A stretch of DNA of 63,363 nt, taken from an uncultured Coriobacteriaceae bacterium (lineage in GTDB: Bacteria; Actinomycetota; Coriobacteriia; Coriobacteriales; Atopobiaceae). Of this stretch, positions 62,118 to 63,363 are shown piece after piece. The stretch covers positions 1 through 63,363 of the forward strand of contig CACZFB010000010.1 in NCBI GenBank assembly GCA_902780305.1, written 5' to 3'. Every line of letters begins with the position of its first letter. Position 1 is the stretch's first letter. The notes beneath the pieces were generated by a model. The model was not told the origin of the DNA, did not search any database, and was given only the letters and a program-made list of their open reading frames with translations. Made by a program: the position numbers and the translations under genes.

Positions 62118-63363
62118 ATGGAGTCGCTGTACAGAACGTATAGACCGCAGACGTTTGCGGACGTGGTGGGCCAGCAGCACGTGACGGCAACCCTAGAGCG
62201 CGCCGTGCTTGAGGGCCGCACGAGCCATGCGTACCTGTTTTGCGGTCCGCGCGGCACGGGAAAGACCACCATGGCACGCCTGCTGGCAAAGGCGCTCATG
62301 TGCGAGCAAGGCGTTGGGAGCCTGCCCGACGGTACTTGCGAGCAGTGCCGGCTCATAGCCGCCGGAGAGCACCCGGACGTGTACGAACTCGACGCGGCCT
62401 CGCGCACGGGAGTCGACAACGTGCGCGAGGAGATTATCAACCGCGTGGGCTATGCGCCGGTGCGCGGGCGCTATAAGGTGTACATCATCGACGAGGTGCA
62501 CATGCTTACCACGGCGGCCTTTAACGCCCTGCTCAAGACGTTGGAGGAGCCGCCCGCCCATGTGGTGTTCGTGCTGTGCACCACCGACCCGCAAAAGATC
62601 CCGGCCACGATCCTCTCGCGCGTGCAGCGCTTTGACTTTAGGCCCATTGGCAACGAGGACATCTTTAACCGGCTGGTGTATGTGTGTGAGCAGGAAGGCT
62701 TTACCTACGAGGACGCGGCCCTCAAGCTCGTGGTGCGGCATGCGCGTGGCGGCATGCGAGACGCGCTCTCCACACTCGAGCAGCTGTCGGTGTTCGGCGG
62801 CGGCGTAATAGGCCTGGAGGCTGCCCAAGACCTGTTGGGTGCCGTGCCGGGATCGGCGTTGGGCGAGGTGGTGGAGGCCATAGCCAACCGCGACGTCCCC
62901 GCCCTGTTTACGCAGGTCGGCGCCTTGGTGGACGCCGGACGCGACCTGCTGCAGTTTACCCGTGGGCTCGCTGCGCATATGCGCGACGTGTACGTGGTCG
63001 CGGCGGTGGGCGCCAACCCCGCCATACTGCCAGCGGCCAGCGACGTCGATCGGCTACGCCAGCAGGCTCAGGCGTTTGGCTCTGCCGATCGCGTGGCGCG
63101 CATCCTTACCCTGTTGGGCGATGTGTCGCGCGAGATGTCGACGGCGCCCAACCAGCGCCTGGTGCTGGAGATTGCCTTCACGCGCATGGCCCGGCCGGTG
63201 GAAGACCTTACGCTGGAGTCGTTGGCGGAGCGCGTCGCGGAGCTAGAGCGCACCGGCGCCGCGGCCCCGGTGGTGGCTCCGGTGGTGACTCAGGTGGCGC
63301 AACCCGCGCCCGCGGCAGAGCCCGAGCCGGCGCCTGCGTCCCAGCCTGCGTCCGCGGCCCTCG
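62118..63363 (+). CDS. dnaX: DNA polymerase III subunit gamma/tau (5' part)
   Basis: The first 415 residues are in the window; the gene runs off the end. AAA+ clamp-loader ATPase: RPQTFADVVGQ, Walker A GPRGTGKTT, a Zn-binding Cys group (CEQC), Walker B IIDEVHML, sensor I CTTD, SRC-like SRVQRF (arginine finger). The Ala/Pro-rich segment at the window edge is the start of the tau linker. ATG 62118 has GGAAGG upstream. Loads the beta clamp on DNA. Confidence 0.95.
   Translation, partial: MESLYRTYRPQTFADVVGQQHVTATLERAVLEGRTSHAYLFCGPRGTGKTTMARLLAKALMCEQGVGSLPDGTCEQCRLIAAGEHPDVYELDAASRTGVDNVREEIINRVGYAPVRGRYKVYIIDEVHMLTTAAFNALLKTLEEPPAHVVFVLCTTDPQKIPATILSRVQRFDFRPIGNEDIFNRLVYVCEQEGFTYEDAALKLVVRHARGGMRDALSTLEQLSVFGGGVIGLEAAQDLLGAVPGSALGEVVEAIANRDVPALFTQVGALVDAGRDLLQFTRGLAAHMRDVYVVAAVGANPAILPAASDVDRLRQQAQAFGSADRVARILTLLGDVSREMSTAPNQRLVLEIAFTRMARPVEDLTLESLAERVAELERTGAAAPVVAPVVTQVAQPAPAAEPEPAPASQPASAAL

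Overview
The window is a GC-rich bacterial chromosome segment, probably from class Coriobacteriia (Actinobacteria of gut or oral anaerobes, Collinsella/Olsenella-like). This assignment is an inference. It rests on a full-length pyruvate:ferredoxin oxidoreductase (anaerobic metabolism), high GC, the large secreted proteins with ChW repeats, a small bacterial SRP RNA, and short palindromic elements scattered between genes. No 16S rRNA or tRNA gene was seen to confirm it.

Layout. 0.2-12.6 kb: one giant secreted protein of about 4,100 residues with a right-handed beta-helix, a lipase-like alpha/beta-hydrolase domain, four tandem ~450-residue repeats and three C-terminal ChW repeats. 12.7-15.4 kb (minus): gluQ and a membrane diguanylate cyclase. 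15.6-20 kb: nifJ and an unassigned protein. 20.1-24 kb: glycosyltransferase, LytS-like sensor kinase, LytTR response regulator and YfcE-like phosphoesterase. 24.3-25.5 kb (minus): PAP2 phosphatase and thioredoxin. 25.6-27.7 kb: a degenerate uracil-DNA-glycosylase-like protein, metF, and a stand-alone methionine-synthase reactivation domain. 27.7-31.8 kb: an accessory patch with a YefM/RelE-type toxin-antitoxin pair, a winged-helix + PD-(D/E)XK-like protein, an AbiEi/AbiEii pair and an IS21 istA relic. 32.3-37.9 kb: a second large ChW surface protein with a CAP domain of visibly lower GC. 38.4-40.1 kb: two PepSY-like lipoproteins. 40.2-42.7 kb: metH lacking its own activation domain. 42.7-47.5 kb: a C11-peptidase/leucine-rich lipoprotein and a V8-like serine protease with a YARHG domain. 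47.6-54.5 kb: DUF3592-like protein, an unknown protein, pgi flanked by two more ChW secreted proteins (one with a transglutaminase core), and a frameshifted lipoprotein gene. 54.6-59.4 kb: nitrilase-family amidohydrolase, metallophosphoesterase and a MacA/MacB-like efflux operon. 59.5-63.4 kb: SRP RNA, DedA-family protein, sodium:solute symporter and the 5' part of dnaX.

How parts fit. metF, the reactivation-domain gene and metH together make a B12-dependent methionine synthase whose reactivation module is a separate protein. Four exported proteins carry a near-identical triple-ChW cassette on different heads (lipase-like/beta-helix, CAP, transglutaminase, unknown). With two exported proteases they look like an extracellular enzyme display system; this is an inference. 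No LPXTG sorting signal was seen on them.

Intergenic structure is unusually rich. There is a dispersed palindrome built on GGGGGTTACCCCC flanked by TATCAA/TTGATA. Perfect or near-perfect inverted repeats of up to 39 bp per arm sit between genes, mostly at convergent gene ends.
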